A stretch of 42,797 nt of DNA from CAIWGV01 sp964515175 (lineage in GTDB: Bacteria > Pseudomonadota > Alphaproteobacteria > UBA7879 > UBA5542). Of the stretch, positions 1-8,765 are shown one piece after another. The stretch is from assembly GCA_964515175.1 (NCBI GenBank), contig CAZEUR010000007.1, forward strand, positions 1 through 42,797, written 5' to 3'. A program made the position numbers and the translations under genes. The notes below the pieces were generated by a model. That model was not told where the DNA came from. It did no database searches and saw only the letters and a list, made by a program, of their open reading frames with translations. The first letter of the stretch is position 1; every line of letters starts with the position of its first letter.

Positions 1-1
1 T

Positions 2-661
2 GAGATTAAATTCCATATTAAGCTTCCCATCTTCGTGGCCCGGGAATGGGTGCGTCACAGAACCGCCAATATCAATGAATACTCGGCGCGTTACTCCATT
101 ATGGACCGTGAATTCTATACCCCCACGCCTGATGTGTTGGGGAAACAATCTTTGGTAAATCGCCAGGGACGCGGAGAGATCCTGAACTCTGAGGAAGCCG
201 AAAAAGTTCTACACCTCCTGAAGCGAGATGCCGCCCAATGTTATGACACCTATGAGGATCTTCTAAATGAAAAAGAAGGCGGCACTGTGTTCAAGCCAGG
301 AGAACTTGGGTTAGCCCGAGAACTTGCCCGTATCAACCTACCCGTTAATGCCTATACCCAATGGTATTGGAAGATTGACCTGCATAATCTATTTCACTTC
401 CTCTCTTTACGGGCAGATCCTTATGCGCAGCATGAAATTCAAGTTTATGCGAAGACCATGTTAGCCCTTGTGGAGAAATGGGTCCCCACAGCGTGTGCCG
501 CTTTTATGGAGTACCGCCTAAAAGGCAGATCCATTTCCGGAAAAGGATTAGAGGTCATCAAGAAAATGATCGCAGGCGATCCCGTCACGGCCGAATCCAT
601 TGGTATGGGCACTCGAGAATGGCGTGAATTGATGGATATCCTGGAGCGCCCTGAAAAATAA
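2..661 (+). CDS. thyX: Flavin-dependent thymidylate synthase ThyX, 5' truncated by window edge
   Basis: The open frame runs in from the window edge with no start codon. The visible 219 residues begin inside the conserved 'KLPIFVAREWVRHR' stretch. The ThyX signature RHR-x7-S is present as RHRTANINEYS, and the adjacent Tyr/Arg residues and a C-terminal half rich in helices are typical of the family. ThyX methylates dUMP to dTMP using methylenetetrahydrofolate and reduced FAD. Alphaproteobacterial forms are near 300 residues, so roughly 80 N-terminal residues should lie upstream of the window. The first in-frame GTG (position 35) falls inside the conserved core and is not the real start. Identification rests on the signature and flanking conservation. 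Confidence 0.93.
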   Translation, partial: EIKFHIKLPIFVAREWVRHRTANINEYSARYSIMDREFYTPTPDVLGKQSLVNRQGRGEILNSEEAEKVLHLLKRDAAQCYDTYEDLLNEKEGGTVFKPGELGLARELARINLPVNAYTQWYWKIDLHNLFHFLSLRADPYAQHEIQVYAKTMLALVEKWVPTACAAFMEYRLKGRSISGKGLEVIKKMIAGDPVTAESIGMGTREWRELMDILERPEK

Positions 662-663
662 AC

Positions 664-687
664 CTCACTTTTTATAAAAGTGGGTTT
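664..687 (+). terminator. Weak hairpin after thyX, possible terminator
   Basis: A nine-pair A/T-rich stem (one G-T pair) with a 3-nt loop lies directly after the thyX stop and is followed by only three T residues. It may slow or end transcription before the next gene, but the T tract is too short for a confident call. Confidence 0.3.
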
Positions 688-740
688 ACGTTGTGCCAAA
701 AAAATGGTACCACTGATGGAGTTTTTGGATAAGGAGTCCC

Positions 741-1823
741 ATGAAGAAACGTATCGGAATTATCACCAGCGGCGGCGATTGTGCCGGCCTTAACGCCACC
801 ATTCGCGCTATTGTTCATTGTGCCAAGCTAAAATATGGGTGGGATGTGATCGGCATTGCCCGTGGTGGCCAAGGCCTTCTAGGGAACGATGTGGATTATC
901 GAGACCTTCAAGTTGACTTTGGGGGCATTGACCACATGATGCTCCAGATGGGAGGCACCATTCTAGGTACCACCACAAAAGGAGATCCCCTTGCCTTCAA
1001 AATGCCCAATGGGGACGTAATCGATCGTTCTTCTGAAATGGCGCGTAATTACCATGCCCTCAACCTGAGTGGTCTCATCATCACCGGGGGGGATGGTAGC
1101 TTTAAAATAATGTCGGAAGTAGCCCGTCGGGGTGACATGAAGATCATCGGCATTCCAAAAACCATTGATAATGATATTGGTCTCACAGAAGCGCTTGGCT
1201 TTCAAACTGCAGTGTCTGTTGCCACAGAAGCACTTGATCGCTTGCAGCCCACAGCTGCCAGCCATAACCGCGTTATGGTACTTGAAGTGATGGGGCGCGA
1301 TGCGGGCCACATTGCGCTGAACTCTGGTATTGCGGGCGGGGCTGATATTATTCTCATCCCTGAAATTCCTTTTTCAATGGAGGCAGTCGTTCATAAAATA
1401 GACTCTATCACGAAAACAGGGCGTACTTTTGCACTCATTGTTGTCTCTGAATCCGCTAAACCTAAAGGGGGAGATGCTCTTATGGTTCAGTACCGAGACG
1501 GATCCAAACGGTATGGCGGAATCGGAAACTACCTAGGCGCAGAGCTCAACAAGATCATGGATATTGAAACCCGCGTTACCGTTTTAGGACACGTTCAACG
1601 AGGAGGCCAACCAGTCGCTCAAGACCGTGTTTATGCAGCGGCTTTTGGCGTACGCGCCGTTGAGCTACTCGCTGAAGGCAAGCATGATCGCATGGTAGCC
1701 TGGCGTGATCGAGAAATTATTGATGTAAGCATCTCAGAGGCCATAGCCACGTATCAGAACGTAGACCTGAATGGCCCTCTCGTCAAAACAGCCCGTGGCC
1801 TTGGGATTTGTTTGGGAGATTAG
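741..1823 (+). CDS. pfkA: 6-phosphofructokinase, mixed-signature (PFKA family)
   Basis: This 360-residue protein of the PFKA family phosphorylates fructose 6-phosphate to fructose 1,6-bisphosphate in the cytosol. The N-terminal phosphate-binding loop is TSGGDCAGLN (residues 9-18). The catalytic region reads GIPKTIDND (137-145), and sugar-binding segments MGRDAGH and GHVQRGGQP are present. The nucleotide-discriminating site is GGDGS (116-120) with Gly119, as in ATP enzymes, whereas Lys140 takes the place of the second ATP-type glycine, as in pyrophosphate enzymes. In characterised family members the first position largely sets the donor, so ATP is more likely, but this needs an assay. An AAGGAG ribosome site sits 4 bases before the ATG. 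The stop overlaps the convergent ogt stop by four bases. Confidence 0.93.
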   Translation: MKKRIGIITSGGDCAGLNATIRAIVHCAKLKYGWDVIGIARGGQGLLGNDVDYRDLQVDFGGIDHMMLQMGGTILGTTTKGDPLAFKMPNGDVIDRSSEMARNYHALNLSGLIITGGDGSFKIMSEVARRGDMKIIGIPKTIDNDIGLTEALGFQTAVSVATEALDRLQPTAASHNRVMVLEVMGRDAGHIALNSGIAGGADIILIPEIPFSMEAVVHKIDSITKTGRTFALIVVSESAKPKGGDALMVQYRDGSKRYGGIGNYLGAELNKIMDIETRVTVLGHVQRGGQPVAQDRVYAAAFGVRAVELLAEGKHDRMVAWRDREIIDVSISEAIATYQNVDLNGPLVKTARGLGICLGD

Positions 1824-2329
1824 GCCTCTTCCCTCAACAGCCTTTTCTTAATCTCTGATCCCCAATAGTAATTGCCCAGGCCACCGCTTTTGGGCAATAC
1901 CCTGTGGCAAGGAATTAGAATAGAAATGGGATTTTTGCTAACGGCGGTTCCCACCGCTCGATATGCCAAAGGATACCCGCTTAAGGACGCAACCTCTCCA
2001 TATGTTTTTGTCTCTCCTCGAGGGATTGCCAGCAATACATCCCACACGCGTCGTTGAAAAGGCGTGCCCCAAAGCTCCAACTCCGTAGTATCTTGAAGCA
2101 CTCCTTCTACAAATGTTGCCTTATGCCATCTTTTTCGCCTTTTTAAATCTATCTTCACCTGCTCCACAGAAAATCCATTCCCTGACAGGCCACAGGCTAC
2201 AAGCTTCGTGCCTCGATAAAGATAAATAGCATCTCCTTCCACAGAAAAGGATAGGACTATATTTTTAGCATGAGTCTTTTGATCCTCGGGAGAGGGGTAA
2301 GAGATTTTAAGAGGCGTTTTTATCAGCAT
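1820..2329 (-). CDS. ogt: Methylated-DNA--[protein]-cysteine S-methyltransferase
   Basis: This 169-residue suicide DNA repair protein moves an alkyl group from O6-alkylguanine (and O4-alkylthymine) in DNA to its own cysteine. The active-site motif PCHRV is at residues 140-144, with acceptor Cys141. The helix-turn-helix that carries the arginine finger, TYGEVASLSGYPLAYRAVG, precedes it (109-127). The N-terminal domain is short and lacks the Ada zinc cysteines, so this is an Ogt/MGMT-type stand-alone enzyme. It begins inside the 3' end of glmM (23-base overlap) and ends overlapping pfkA on the other strand, so it is probably translated from the ftsH-glmM message by coupling. Confidence 0.93.
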   Translation of the reverse strand: MLIKTPLKISYPSPEDQKTHAKNIVLSFSVEGDAIYLYRGTKLVACGLSGNGFSVEQVKIDLKRRKRWHKATFVEGVLQDTTELELWGTPFQRRVWDVLLAIPRGETKTYGEVASLSGYPLAYRAVGTAVSKNPISILIPCHRVLPKSGGLGNYYWGSEIKKRLLREEA

Positions 2330-3665
2330 GATAGAGAACTCTCACAATTTTTTGGAGAGTTTCTTTCAAGATCTTTTCATCTTTTCCCTGAACCATGACC
2401 CGTACCAAGGGCTCCGTTCCAGAGGGGCGAATCACAACGTCCCCACCTTGCTTGTGAAGATCATTTTCAATGATTTCCAGAGAAGTTTTAACCTCTTCCA
2501 TTTTTAAAATTTTTGGATTTTTAAGAGTTACATTTTCCAAAAACTGAGGAACAGGCTCAAACACCCGGCAAATCTGACTTGCTGGTTTTTTGGAACGCAC
2601 CAAAATAGCAAGCACCTGAAGAGCTGCAATGAGTCCGTCTCCTGAACTCCCATAGTCAGCTAAAATAACATGTCCAGAAGGTTCTCCTCCTAGATTGCAG
2701 TTGTGCTCAATCATAGCCTTGCCCACATATCTATCCCCCACGGGGGTTTGGATAACCTTGAGCCCTTTGGATTCTAAAATATTTTTGAATCCTAAGTTTG
2801 ACATGACCGTTGTCACAACAGTATTGCCTTCCAAAAGACCTTGGTCTTTCCAAGCCAAAGCAATCATGGCCAGGATATGATCTCCCTCCACAAGAGATCC
2901 CTTTTCATCACTAATTGCCACACGGTCGGCATCTCCATCGAGTGCAATGCCTATATCGGCACTATGCTCCACAACAGCTTGCTGCATGGCCCCCGGAGAC
3001 GTTACCCCGTACTCTAAATTGATATTGCATCCATCGGGACTTACGCCAATAGGAATAATTTCAGCACCCAGTTCCCACAAAATAGTTGGGGCAATTTTGT
3101 AAGCGGCGCCATTAGCACAGTCAATGACGATCTTTAACCCATCAAGGCGTAACCCTTCTGGGAAAGTTGATTTAATGAATTCAATATAGCGTCCTGGGGC
3201 ATCATCTAACCGTTTGGCTCTTCCCAAATTTTTTGCAGGGGCCAAATCGCTACCTTCAAAATCTTTCATACGCTGCTCAATGCGAACTTCAACTTCATCG
3301 GATAACTTATGGCCTCCTGGACCAAAAAGCTTCACCCCATTATCTGTATAAGGATTATGGGAAGCAGAAATCATAACGCCCAGATCCGCACGTAAAGACC
3401 GGGTCAACATGGCAACAGCCGGCGTTGGAAGGGGCCCCACAAGAACCACATCCATTCCCACAGATATAAATCCAGCCGTTAACGCCGGCTCCAGCATATA
3501 GCCAGAAAGGCGAGTGTCTTTTCCAATGACAACCGTGTGACGATGCTGTCCATTTCTAAATTCAAGGCCTGCCGCTTGCGCTAAACGCAAGATCACATCT
3601 GGTGTCATGGGGGCCACATTTGCCCGTCCTCTCACCCCATCTGTTCCAAATATCTTGCGAGCCAT
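2307..3665 (-). CDS. glmM: Phosphoglucosamine mutase GlmM
   Basis: This 452-residue enzyme interconverts glucosamine 6-phosphate and glucosamine 1-phosphate, which feeds UDP-GlcNAc for peptidoglycan and lipopolysaccharide. The N-terminal IFGTDGVRG motif, the phosphoserine loop ISASHNPYTDNG (catalytic Ser102), the metal-binding loop DGDADR, the sugar-binding GGEPSGH and the phosphate-binding RPSGTEPLVRVM near the C-terminus are all visible and in the standard order. Length is normal. It lies 9 bases after ftsH with an AAGGAAC ribosome site, in the common alphaproteobacterial order ftsH-glmM. Confidence 0.97.
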   Translation of the reverse strand: MARKIFGTDGVRGRANVAPMTPDVILRLAQAAGLEFRNGQHRHTVVIGKDTRLSGYMLEPALTAGFISVGMDVVLVGPLPTPAVAMLTRSLRADLGVMISASHNPYTDNGVKLFGPGGHKLSDEVEVRIEQRMKDFEGSDLAPAKNLGRAKRLDDAPGRYIEFIKSTFPEGLRLDGLKIVIDCANGAAYKIAPTILWELGAEIIPIGVSPDGCNINLEYGVTSPGAMQQAVVEHSADIGIALDGDADRVAISDEKGSLVEGDHILAMIALAWKDQGLLEGNTVVTTVMSNLGFKNILESKGLKVIQTPVGDRYVGKAMIEHNCNLGGEPSGHVILADYGSSGDGLIAALQVLAILVRSKKPASQICRVFEPVPQFLENVTLKNPKILKMEEVKTSLEIIENDLHKQGGDVVIRPSGTEPLVRVMVQGKDEKILKETLQKIVRVLYHADKNAS

Positions 3666-3674
3666 AACAGTTCC

Positions 3675-5597
3675 TTATGCGGGCTGAGGTTCAGGAGACA
3701 ATGACCCCAGGTCTTCTGAAGATTTTTTCTTCTTAAGAATGGGCAAAGAGGATTTCTTGGGCTCTCGTGGTTTGGGTAGCTCCTCCCGCCTGATAGGTTT
3801 ACCCTCCAAAAGATCTTTGATTTCGTCCCCAGTCAACGTTTCAAACTCAAGAAGCGCTTGGGCCAAAATCTCCAGCTGTTTAGCTTGCTTCGTCAAGATT
3901 GTTTGAGCCGTTTCATATCCCATTTCCACAAGTTTGCGGATTTCCTTATCAATCGCTTCTGCTGTGGATTCAGACATATTTTGGGTTTGGGTAACGGAGT
4001 GCCCCAAGAATAGTTCTTGTTGTGACGCCCCATAGGCCAAAGGTCCTAGTTTTTCACTGAGTCCCCACTCTGTGACCATACGTCGTGCCAGCTCCGTTGC
4101 GTATTTAATATCGGAAGAAGCACCCGTTGTGACTTTCTTACGACCAAAGATTTTTTCTTCCGCAACCCGTCCGCCCATCAACACCGCTAAATGAGCCTCA
4201 AGACGCGCAATGGTCTCAGACAAACGATCCCCCTCTGGCAAGCGCATTACCATTCCCAAAGCACGGCCTCGAGGAATGATGGTTGCCTTGTGGATAGGGT
4301 CTGAGTCGGGCAGGTAAAACCCAACCAGTGCATGTCCCGCTTCATGGTAGGCAGTTAACTTTTTTTCTTCATCACTCATGACCAGAGACCGTCTTTCGCT
4401 TCCCATCATGACCTTATCTTTTGCTTCTTCAAGTTCTTTCATGCCCACAAATCGTCGCCCTCTGCGTGCCGCAAGAAGGGCCCCCTCGTTGATAAGATTC
4501 GCAAGATCTGCGCCCGAAAACCCAGGTGTGCCGCGGGCAATAATCTTTGCATCTACATCAGATGCTTTTGATACTTTTTCCAAGTGAACACTCAAAATCT
4601 GTTCCCGACCCTTCACATCGGGCGCTGGCACCACAACTTGCCGGTCAAAACGACCGGGCCGCAATAGAGCAGGATCCAAGACGTCAGGACGATTGGTGGC
4701 TGCCACCAAAATAATTCCCTCATTGGATTCAAATCCATCCATCTCCACGAGCAGCTGGTTGAGGGTCTGTTCCCGCTCATCATTACCACCCCCAAGACCT
4801 GCACCGCGATGACGTCCCACCGCATCGATTTCGTCCACAAAAATAATACAGGGTGCCTGTTTTTTTGCCTGCGCAAACATATCTCGAACACGACTCGCTC
4901 CAACACCCACAAACATTTCAACAAAGTCCGATCCCGAAATGGAAAAGAAAGGAACATTCGCCTCTCCAGCAATGGCGCGCGCCAACAATGTTTTCCCATT
5001 CCCAGGGGATCCAATCAGCAATACGCCTTTCGGAATTTTTCCACCCAGCCGCTGAAACTTTTGAGGATCTTTCAAGAACTCTACAATTTCTTCTACTTCT
5101 TGCTTGGCTTCATCAATGCCGGCCACGTCTTTAAAAGTGATTTTTCCAACTTTTTCATTCAAAAGCTTGGCTTTTGAACGGCCAAACCCCATGGCACCTT
5201 TGCCTCCTCCCTGCATTTGACGATAAAAGTAAACCCAAACAGCAATAAACAGAAGAGTTGGAAACCAGGACAGAAAGAGTCCCAGAAGAGAAAAATGATC
5301 ATCTTCCCGACTGAGAGCCTCAACCCGAACTCCATTTTTGGCAAGAGCATTAGCAACTTCTGTTCTTTCTGGAATTTTTGTAATAAAGGCAGAGTCATCC
5401 AGGCGTTTTCCTGTCACCGTATCGCCCCGCATTACTACTTCTTTAATCTGATGATCATCAGCTGCCCTCTGAAAAGTTGTGTAATCGATGACTTGGCCTT
5501 TTGATTTGCCCCCTTCATCAATAAAAAACTGATAGACCATCACCAGCCCGAATACGACGAGCAAGAGCAGCCAGAAATTTCTTTGATTTACACTCAT
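3675..5597 (-). CDS. ftsH: ATP-dependent zinc metalloprotease FtsH
   Basis: FtsH is a 640-residue membrane-anchored AAA+ protease that degrades misfolded membrane proteins and regulatory substrates. Two membrane segments (about residues 8-25 and 104-125) flank a periplasmic domain. The AAA module has Walker A GSPGNGKT (196-203), Walker B CIIFVDEID and the second region of homology ATNRPDVLDPALLRPGRFDRQ. The protease carries HEAGH (418-422). The Walker A loop departs from the usual GPPGTGKT at two places but keeps the essential Gly-Lys-Thr. A Pro/Lys-rich tail follows the protease domain. An AGGAG site precedes the ATG. It follows tilS by 32 bases and precedes glmM by 9. Confidence 0.98.
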   Translation of the reverse strand: MSVNQRNFWLLLLVVFGLVMVYQFFIDEGGKSKGQVIDYTTFQRAADDHQIKEVVMRGDTVTGKRLDDSAFITKIPERTEVANALAKNGVRVEALSREDDHFSLLGLFLSWFPTLLFIAVWVYFYRQMQGGGKGAMGFGRSKAKLLNEKVGKITFKDVAGIDEAKQEVEEIVEFLKDPQKFQRLGGKIPKGVLLIGSPGNGKTLLARAIAGEANVPFFSISGSDFVEMFVGVGASRVRDMFAQAKKQAPCIIFVDEIDAVGRHRGAGLGGGNDEREQTLNQLLVEMDGFESNEGIILVAATNRPDVLDPALLRPGRFDRQVVVPAPDVKGREQILSVHLEKVSKASDVDAKIIARGTPGFSGADLANLINEGALLAARRGRRFVGMKELEEAKDKVMMGSERRSLVMSDEEKKLTAYHEAGHALVGFYLPDSDPIHKATIIPRGRALGMVMRLPEGDRLSETIARLEAHLAVLMGGRVAEEKIFGRKKVTTGASSDIKYATELARRMVTEWGLSEKLGPLAYGASQQELFLGHSVTQTQNMSESTAEAIDKEIRKLVEMGYETAQTILTKQAKQLEILAQALLEFETLTGDEIKDLLEGKPIRREELPKPREPKKSSLPILKKKKSSEDLGSLSPEPQPA

Positions 5598-5629
5598 TTT
5601 AGATCTCCTAAGAACGGTACAGTCTACCT

Positions 5630-6898
5630 TTAAACAAATAAGGACGCAAGGAGAGAATTTCTAGGCCTAAAGCTCATTTCCAATAAAGGATCCTTAGAAA
5701 TCAAGGGAATATCAATTACCTTATTCCCTTCCCAGAGCGCTGGAAAAGCCTGTGCGATGGGAGGGAATGCCTCAAAGAGCCCCTCTTTTTTTACCTGAGC
5801 CCATCCTTGAAGCCCCACCCTTTCAACTCTTAAGCCAATAGCTTTTTTGCTTATTTTATTTACAAAAAAACGATTATCCCACAAAAATGGCACTCCATCA
5901 GAAATAATCCGAGACTCTACCCTTGCCTCCCGAATCACAACTATTTTCTCCTGCAAAGGCTTCAATTGACATCCTCCACAAGTGGCTGAACTACCCTTCT
6001 GCAATTTATCAAATAACAATTGAAGACGTGTCTGTCTCGGTAAATACTCAAGTCCACCCACACAGCGGAGAACATGGCCCAACAACTTCACACTTAAAGC
6101 CGGAGACAAATCCTTTACAAATCTTGGATCTAGCAGTGCATATCCTTCCTTAAAAAGGGAAACATAAACACTGATGGCCGAAAGAAGAAACCTTTCTTGT
6201 TCTTTCCGTTGGGCTTGATATGCCTCCAGAGTTTCTATGAGAGAGTCTTTAAAAAGCTCCTTTTCTTGGCGCACTTGAACCCGGCGAAATTTAAGATTCT
6301 GGTTACTGGGGTCATTCACATGAGGATGATCCCCCAAAATTTCTTTAAGCTCCTCTTTCGTGAACTCCAAAAGGGGGCGTAAAGTTCTTGTATGCTCAAA
6401 TTCTTGACAAGCACTCATACCCGCCAATCCCCATGGGCCACTTTGGGAATCCTTTCGAATCTTTAAGGTTTCAATCGCATCTCCCTCATGATGGGCCACC
6501 AAAAGATGAAGGATTTTTTCTTGCGCACACCTTTCCAGAAGAAGTTCATATCTAGCCTCTCGTGCTTTGTGTTGGATACCTGATACAACAGGTCCGTGCT
6601 GCCATTGGAGGATAGTACTTGGAATACTCAGCTTCTCCATCCAGATTTTTACTTGCTGTGCTTCTTGGCCAGACTCTTCTCGAAGACCATGATCCACATG
6701 GAGAGCCGTCAATTGGCCTCCTCGTGCCTCAACCCAAGAAAGAGCAAGTTTGGCAAGGGCCATACTATCAATTCCCCCGGACACAGCAATAGCAAGATGA
6801 GGCTTCTCCTCAAAGGGATGAAACCTTTCCATGGCAGCTTCAAACTTCTTTAGGAAGGTTGACTGGGAACTGGGAGAGGAGGCGTTGGAATCGTACAC
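5630..6898 (-). CDS. tilS: tRNA(Ile)-lysidine synthase TilS
   Basis: TilS attaches lysine to the wobble cytidine of tRNA-Ile(CAU), changing its decoding from AUG to AUA. The N-type ATP pyrophosphatase loop is AVSGGIDSMALA (Ser40-Ser45 from the first start), followed by LHVDHGLR, a REARYELL segment and LVAHHEGDAIET. The C-terminal half is weakly conserved, as in most TilS. The annotated start is GTG inside cpoB, a 49-base overlap. An ATG 22 codons later (6832) lies just after the cpoB stop, but the residues between them (FEAAMERFHPFE) resemble the conserved lead-in of alphaproteobacterial TilS, so the upstream start is preferred. The exact start is unsure; the identity is not. Confidence 0.93.
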   Translation of the reverse strand: MYDSNASSPSSQSTFLKKFEAAMERFHPFEEKPHLAIAVSGGIDSMALAKLALSWVEARGGQLTALHVDHGLREESGQEAQQVKIWMEKLSIPSTILQWQHGPVVSGIQHKAREARYELLLERCAQEKILHLLVAHHEGDAIETLKIRKDSQSGPWGLAGMSACQEFEHTRTLRPLLEFTKEELKEILGDHPHVNDPSNQNLKFRRVQVRQEKELFKDSLIETLEAYQAQRKEQERFLLSAISVYVSLFKEGYALLDPRFVKDLSPALSVKLLGHVLRCVGGLEYLPRQTRLQLLFDKLQKGSSATCGGCQLKPLQEKIVVIREARVESRIISDGVPFLWDNRFFVNKISKKAIGLRVERVGLQGWAQVKKEGLFEAFPPIAQAFPALWEGNKVIDIPLISKDPLLEMSFRPRNSLLASLFV

Positions 6899-7692
6899 TT
6901 TAGATCAATCGCAAGTTTTTTGGCAGCTTCTTTTTTATCGGTCGAGAGAGCCGGATAATCTGTTTCTATTTTCTGCAATGTTGTGCACGCTTCTGCAGAT
7001 TTCTCAAGCCCCTGCAAGCACAAAGCAATAATCATCAGAGCGTCAGGCGCATGGGCAGATTTCGGATCTTTCTTATAGCTTTCTGCCGCAAAAAATGCTG
7101 CTTCTTTATGGTTTTTGGCTTCATATACAAGGTTCGCTAAATGATAGTAAACTGTACTAGCGAACGTGTGGTCCGAAAACTTCTCAAGGAACTTCCGCAA
7201 AAGCTTTTCAAATTTTGCTTTGTTACCCTGCAGCTTATGGCCGATGGATTTCTCATAGAGCTCTTCCGCCGTCATCTGATCAAGTGCTTGAGATTCCTCC
7301 CTGTCCTCCAAAGACGACCGGAACATCTCCAAAGAGCTTACCCGTTCCAACAAAGACTGAATATGCTGCTCAAACTCTTCTCTCATCTTTTTGGTTGAAA
7401 ATTCACTCTCCTCCAAACGCCCAACAAGGGAGGCCACTTGAGTTTCAAGTGCAGATATTTTTTCCAAAAGAAGCGCTGCCGCGGGCGCCGCAACGCCAGG
7501 CGTTGCCGTTGTTGGCTCTTGATCCGCCTCTTCCCCTTCTTGAGGGATATGTTTATAGACAAAGGCCTGCAAGGCATCTAAATCGCGTTTGATCCGATCA
7601 ACGCTTTGATTGCCCATTTCCACAGGTGCATTCATTTCCGCAACTGCAGAAAATGCCAAAAGACTTACTAATAAATACAAAACTTTCTTCAT
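6850..7692 (-). CDS. cpoB: Tol-Pal system periplasmic protein CpoB (YbgF)
   Basis: This 280-residue periplasmic protein links Tol-Pal to septal peptidoglycan synthesis in enterobacteria. It has a signal peptide (about residues 1-18, cleavage after AVA). A predicted coiled coil follows (about 65-125, rich in Glu/Leu), where family members trimerise. A C-terminal TPR region (about 140-260) contains 'AEELYEKSIGHKLQGNKAKF' and 'STVYYHLANLVYEAKNHKEA'. Gene order cpoB-tilS-ftsH-glmM is ancestral in Alphaproteobacteria, where tolQRAB-pal normally precede it. Here the upstream neighbour is the divergent aldolase gene, so the tol-pal genes must lie elsewhere. The ribosome site before the ATG is poor. 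Confidence 0.85.
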   Translation of the reverse strand: MKKVLYLLVSLLAFSAVAEMNAPVEMGNQSVDRIKRDLDALQAFVYKHIPQEGEEADQEPTTATPGVAAPAAALLLEKISALETQVASLVGRLEESEFSTKKMREEFEQHIQSLLERVSSLEMFRSSLEDREESQALDQMTAEELYEKSIGHKLQGNKAKFEKLLRKFLEKFSDHTFASTVYYHLANLVYEAKNHKEAAFFAAESYKKDPKSAHAPDALMIIALCLQGLEKSAEACTTLQKIETDYPALSTDKKEAAKKLAIDLKCTIPTPPLPVPSQPS

Positions 7693-7829
7693 GGATTTAT
7701 CATACCCGCTTTTGGAGGTATTGTCATCTGGGGTGAGATCTGTACTTTAGGCATACAGTAGACGCTATTCCCTTGCCATTTTGCCCCTCAACCGTTAGAA
7801 TGCGCCCATGAAATCAAGGAAGGAACACC

Positions 7830-8747
7830 ATGACCCATCGCACCATTGACAGCATTTTATCTCATTATGAATCAGACTCTCCAACCGTTAAAAAATCCCT
7901 CACCCGGCTCTTTCAACATGGGGCTTTAGGCGGCACCGGAACCCTTCTCATTTCTGCGGTAGACCAAGGGTTTGAACATGGGCCCAACCGGTCTTTTTTA
8001 TCGAACCCCGCAGCCCTTGACCCCCATTATCATTATCAATTGGCCATCGATGCCGGGCTTTCTGCCTTTGCAGCTCCCCTTGGCGTTCTGGAAAGCGGCG
8101 CGGAAACCTTCGCAGGCCAAATTCCTTTAATTTTGAAAATGAACAGTGGTAACAGCTTGGTCAATTCAGCCTTGCTGAATCAAGCAGTCACCGCTTCCGT
8201 TGAGGATGCCATCAGACTTCGATGCGCGGGCATTGGGTTTACCATTTATCCGGGCTCTGATCATACCTACGACATGTATGAAGAGCTTCGTGATTTGGCT
8301 GCCAAAGCAAAAGCTCATGGCCTTTTTGTAGTTGTTTGGTCTTATCCTCGGGGAAACATGTCAACAGAAGGAGAGACAGCTCTCGATGTTATCAGTTACG
8401 GCGCTCACATGGCCTGTTTGCTAGGAGCCCATATCGTAAAAGTAAAAGTACCAACAGCACACCTGGAAAAGAAGGCCGATAAAGAGGCTATCCAAAAAGC
8501 AGGCATTCCCATTGAAACCATTGCAGACCGAATCCATCATGTGGTGAACTGTTGTTTCATGGGGCGTCGTGCGGTAATCTTCTCCGGTGGCACCAAGAAA
8601 GGTGAGCAAGACCTGTTAGAAGAAACAGAAGCAATCCGAGACGGCGGTGGATTTGGGTCCATTGTGGGGCGCAACATTTTCCAACGTCCTCGACAAGAAT
8701 CGCTGGATCTGATAGAGAAGATGGTGAAAATTTACAAGAAGCGTTAG
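7830..8747 (+). CDS. fbaB: Class I fructose-bisphosphate aldolase (DhnA/FbaB type)
   Basis: This 305-residue TIM-barrel aldolase of the archaeal-type class I family cleaves fructose 1,6-bisphosphate to glyceraldehyde 3-phosphate and dihydroxyacetone phosphate through a lysine Schiff base, without metal. The N-terminal SAVDQGFEHGP segment, the central YPGSDHTYDMYEEL, the strand AHIVKVKVPT carrying the probable Schiff-base lysine, and the phosphate-binding IFSGGTKKGEQ and GGGFGSIVGRNIFQRP are recognisable. A strong AAGGAAGGAA site precedes the ATG. It is followed 18 bases later by efp. With the phosphofructokinase and GpmI in the same window it indicates a working upper and lower glycolytic route. 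Confidence 0.93.
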   Translation: MTHRTIDSILSHYESDSPTVKKSLTRLFQHGALGGTGTLLISAVDQGFEHGPNRSFLSNPAALDPHYHYQLAIDAGLSAFAAPLGVLESGAETFAGQIPLILKMNSGNSLVNSALLNQAVTASVEDAIRLRCAGIGFTIYPGSDHTYDMYEELRDLAAKAKAHGLFVVVWSYPRGNMSTEGETALDVISYGAHMACLLGAHIVKVKVPTAHLEKKADKEAIQKAGIPIETIADRIHHVVNCCFMGRRAVIFSGGTKKGEQDLLEETEAIRDGGGFGSIVGRNIFQRPRQESLDLIEKMVKIYKKR

Positions 8748-8765
8748 ATTTTAAGGAAAACTTTT

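Noticed and set aside
445..699. Minus-strand frame over the thyX end
   Set aside because: It is antisense to conserved thyX codons and has no supporting feature.
4613..5177. Long open frames opposite and beside ftsH codons on both strands
   Set aside because: They overlap a fully supported ftsH frame with AAA and protease motifs, have no ribosome site or family features, and reflect its codon bias.
7734..7761. TTGTCA and TACTTT as a promoter for the aldolase gene
   Set aside because: The second element matches the -10 consensus at only three positions, so it is no better than chance.
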